NCBI RefSeq assembly: GCF_009917385.1
Contig: NZ_QWLJ01000024.1
Coordinates: 1-62,982, forward strand
Origin: Roseburia sp. 1XD42-34
Lineage (GTDB): Bacteria; Bacillota; Bacilli; Bacillales; Amphibacillaceae
Direction of reading: 5' to 3'
DNA: 62,982 nt
In this document: positions 61,663 through 62,982 of the stretch, one piece after another
Numbering within the stretch: the stretch's first letter is position 1
How the letters are laid out: the number at the start of each line of letters is the position of its first letter
Made by a program: the position numbers and the translations under genes
Notes under the pieces: model-generated
Seen by the model: the letters and a program-made list of their open reading frames with translations, nothing else
What the model was told of the DNA's origin: nothing
The model's database searches: none

Positions 61663-61678
61663 ACGTAGACTAAATCTC

Positions 61679-61722
61679 AAACCCAAGCATGGATCAATCT
61701 TTTTTCCAAAATGCTTGGGTTT
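61679..61722. terminator. Terminator-like hairpin
   Basis: Perfect 11-base arms AAACCCAAGCA (61679-61689) and TGCTTGGGTTT (61712-61722) around 22 bases. Confidence 0.5.
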
Positions 61723-61789
61723 CTTACAGCCTTGGCTGTTACTTCGTTTTGGTTTACATGAATTTACTCCCGCTTGTCATATTCATAAC

Positions 61790-61935
61790 GTAAAACTTCA
61801 TTCAGTAGGAGTTTTCTTCCATCTCCTACTGGATGTTAGTTGAACCAATCGGTCATGTAGGTGCCGTTTTCTCCTTATGTATCTACTCAGGTCTTGAAGT
61901 GGGAAGGTCTTACGGCACCTTACATGGGGGAGAAA
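61790..61935 (+). repeat. Structured repeat family B, copy 6
   Basis: Hairpin 1: TTCAGTAGGAG and CTCCTACTGGA. Then GTTAGTTGAACCAATCGG, ATGTAGGTGCCGTTTTCTCC, AGGTCTTGAAGTGGGAAG, GTCTTACGGCACCTTACATG. Outer arms GTAGGTGCCGT and ACGGCACCTTAC pair over the long stem; the inner CTCCCACTT arm has decayed to CTCCTTAT. Confidence 0.8.
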
Positions 61936-62071
61936 CGGAGGCAAAAGCATTTATTTCTTAAATTTGCCTTAACACATTTAAATTTTATTAATGACTTCGC
62001 TAAGTTTTGCTTTTCGTCATTGGTTGTTTCGTTTTCTAACTCAAATCTAACTCAACAACAACTTTTATATG

Positions 62072-62635
62072 TTAAAGATTAAAAAGTTTACGTATGTTTT
62101 CTTTGTCAATAGCTACATGTGTCCCAAAAGGAAAAAAGTAATGGCGTTGCCATTGTTGTGTCTTCATAGCTTGTTTGCTCACAGGTTCAGTCCAGGGCGG
62201 ATAGACTCGAAAAGCCGTTTTTCCTTTCTTGCCATTATGAGACATAATTCCCTTTTCGATAAGTATTTTTTTATCAAAAACAAACTGCCCTTGGTTTTGT
62301 GAACTGCTTACACCTATAACGACAAAATCTACACTATCCGTGCTGGCAAATGGGAGGATTATATCTATAGGTCGTTTTCATATGGTTACGAACTGACCTA
62401 TTTTAACTGGTGTTGTCTTTGCTTCGCGAAAAATGATATCTTTCCCTTCCATTCCAAAACGGCAAGCGCCATACTCAGCACTTTCTGGTTCTCGAATACC
62501 CTTACTCGTCACTGTCATTCCACAAGCTTCATAAACTTTCATAGCCATTTCCAACTGATACGGCAGGTTATTTGTTGCTGGGTCAACAATTTTCTGCCCG
62601 GACCTCCAAGTGTTTTCCAATTTGTAAGTAGTCAT
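62072..62635 (-). pseudogene. mepB: MepB-family protein with one in-frame TGA
   Basis: From ATG 62635 (AAGGAAGG upstream) one frame runs to TAA at 62072 with a single TGA at 62380-62378. Before it: GIREPESAEYGACRFGMEGK and REAKTTPVKIGQFVTI. After it: KRPIDIILPFASTDSVDFVV, GQFVFDKKILIEKGIMS and RVYPPWTEPVSKQAMKTQQW, the MepB signature. The expected residue at the stop is Trp (FVTIWKRP in the family), so TGG became TGA. The restored protein has 187 residues. MepB is the unexplained third gene of the Staphylococcus mepRAB drug-efflux operon; no mepA or mepR is next to it here. A truncated 85-residue product is the most the cell can make unless TGA is read through. Confidence 0.85.
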
Positions 62636-62982
62636 ATAGCCTTCCTTTCTAAGCAATCTATTATACTTCTTTGCGTTTAAAAACATCCATTTAATACCAG
62701 TCTAGCACAATTACCTATTTGATGGTGAGTTAGTTCAAACGGAGCACCTGTTTAACGAACTGGTGAACAAATGCAACCATAGTAATGAAAATTTAACAGA
62801 AGAAATTCTATGATTAGATTCTTGAGTTTTAAAAAAAGTGCTGTTAAGCCCGCTGTTCACCTTAACACTATCTAGCAAAACTATCAAAAGATCTATACTT
62901 TTTAACACTAGCGTTGCATAAACTTTTTATTTCAAAGTCAAGCGAAAATATATTGTTCCAAAATTGGGAATAATAGGAGTTT
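62636..62982. other. Window end, nothing recognised
   Basis: AT-rich with stops in all frames; it holds the upstream region of the mepB relic. The window ends before any further gene. Confidence 0.4.

Overview
The window looks like chromosome from a low-GC, spore-forming-type Bacillaceae bacterium (Bacillus/Oceanobacillus/Virgibacillus-like). The reasons are the AT-rich base composition, strong AGGAGG-type ribosome sites, frequent TTG/GTG starts, and gene blocks that match Bacillus subtilis: adaAB with a divergent alkA, the lnrJK-LMN linearmycin-resistance locus, yoaS-yozG-yoaT, a CypC-type P450, and a YknXYZ-type exporter. The genus cannot be fixed from the sequence alone. No rRNA, tRNA, CRISPR array, prophage or complete insertion sequence was seen.

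Layout. 0-5 kb: an RlmCD/RlmD-type rRNA methyltransferase and a MacAB/YknXYZ-like exporter operon. 5-12 kb: several GNAT acetyltransferases (one frameshifted), an HD-domain gene destroyed by about four frameshifts, an APH-fold kinase and a CapA-type protein. 12-18 kb: the Lnr ABC exporter with its two-component system, then a YdcF-type protein. 18-21 kb: DNA alkylation repair, with adaA and adaB intact but the divergent alkA a pseudogene. 21-25.5 kb: a methyltransferase, a PP2C-like phosphatase and two histidine phosphatases, between structured repeats. 25.5-31 kb: a self-contained carbohydrate locus made of PTS IIA, a SIS-domain protein, PTS IIB, PTS IIC, a large secreted protein and a GntR/UTRA regulator, with matching palindromic operators at both ends. 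31-38 kb: an AraC-type regulator, DUF4256, DUF1835, yoaT/yozG/yoaS and a P450 fatty-acid peroxygenase. 38-47 kb: gene debris, a comparatively GC-rich TetR-ABC-permease module that looks transferred, an ECF sigma/anti-sigma pair and more debris. 47-55 kb: a Bce-type peptide-sensing/detoxification operon and a divergent SgrR-like regulator/EamA exporter pair. 56-63 kb: a C45 peptidase, a MerR regulator, a Rid-family protein, an MFS exporter and a mepB homologue carrying one in-frame stop.

Themes. Drug and peptide defence dominates: four ABC exporter systems, two of them with their own two-component systems, plus MFS and EamA exporters, MerR and TetR regulators and a mepB relic. The best candidates for something undescribed are two families of dispersed, strongly base-paired repeats. 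Family A (about 200 bp) is cloverleaf-like. Family B (about 150 bp) is a small hairpin followed by a long one. All ten copies found lie in the same orientation although the flanking genes point both ways. The second candidate is the PTS/SIS/secreted-protein locus, whose substrate and secreted enzyme family I cannot name.

Gene decay is conspicuous: at least eight broken genes in 63 kb, several broken at homopolymers. This may be real reductive decay or may partly be sequencing error; read-level checking would tell.
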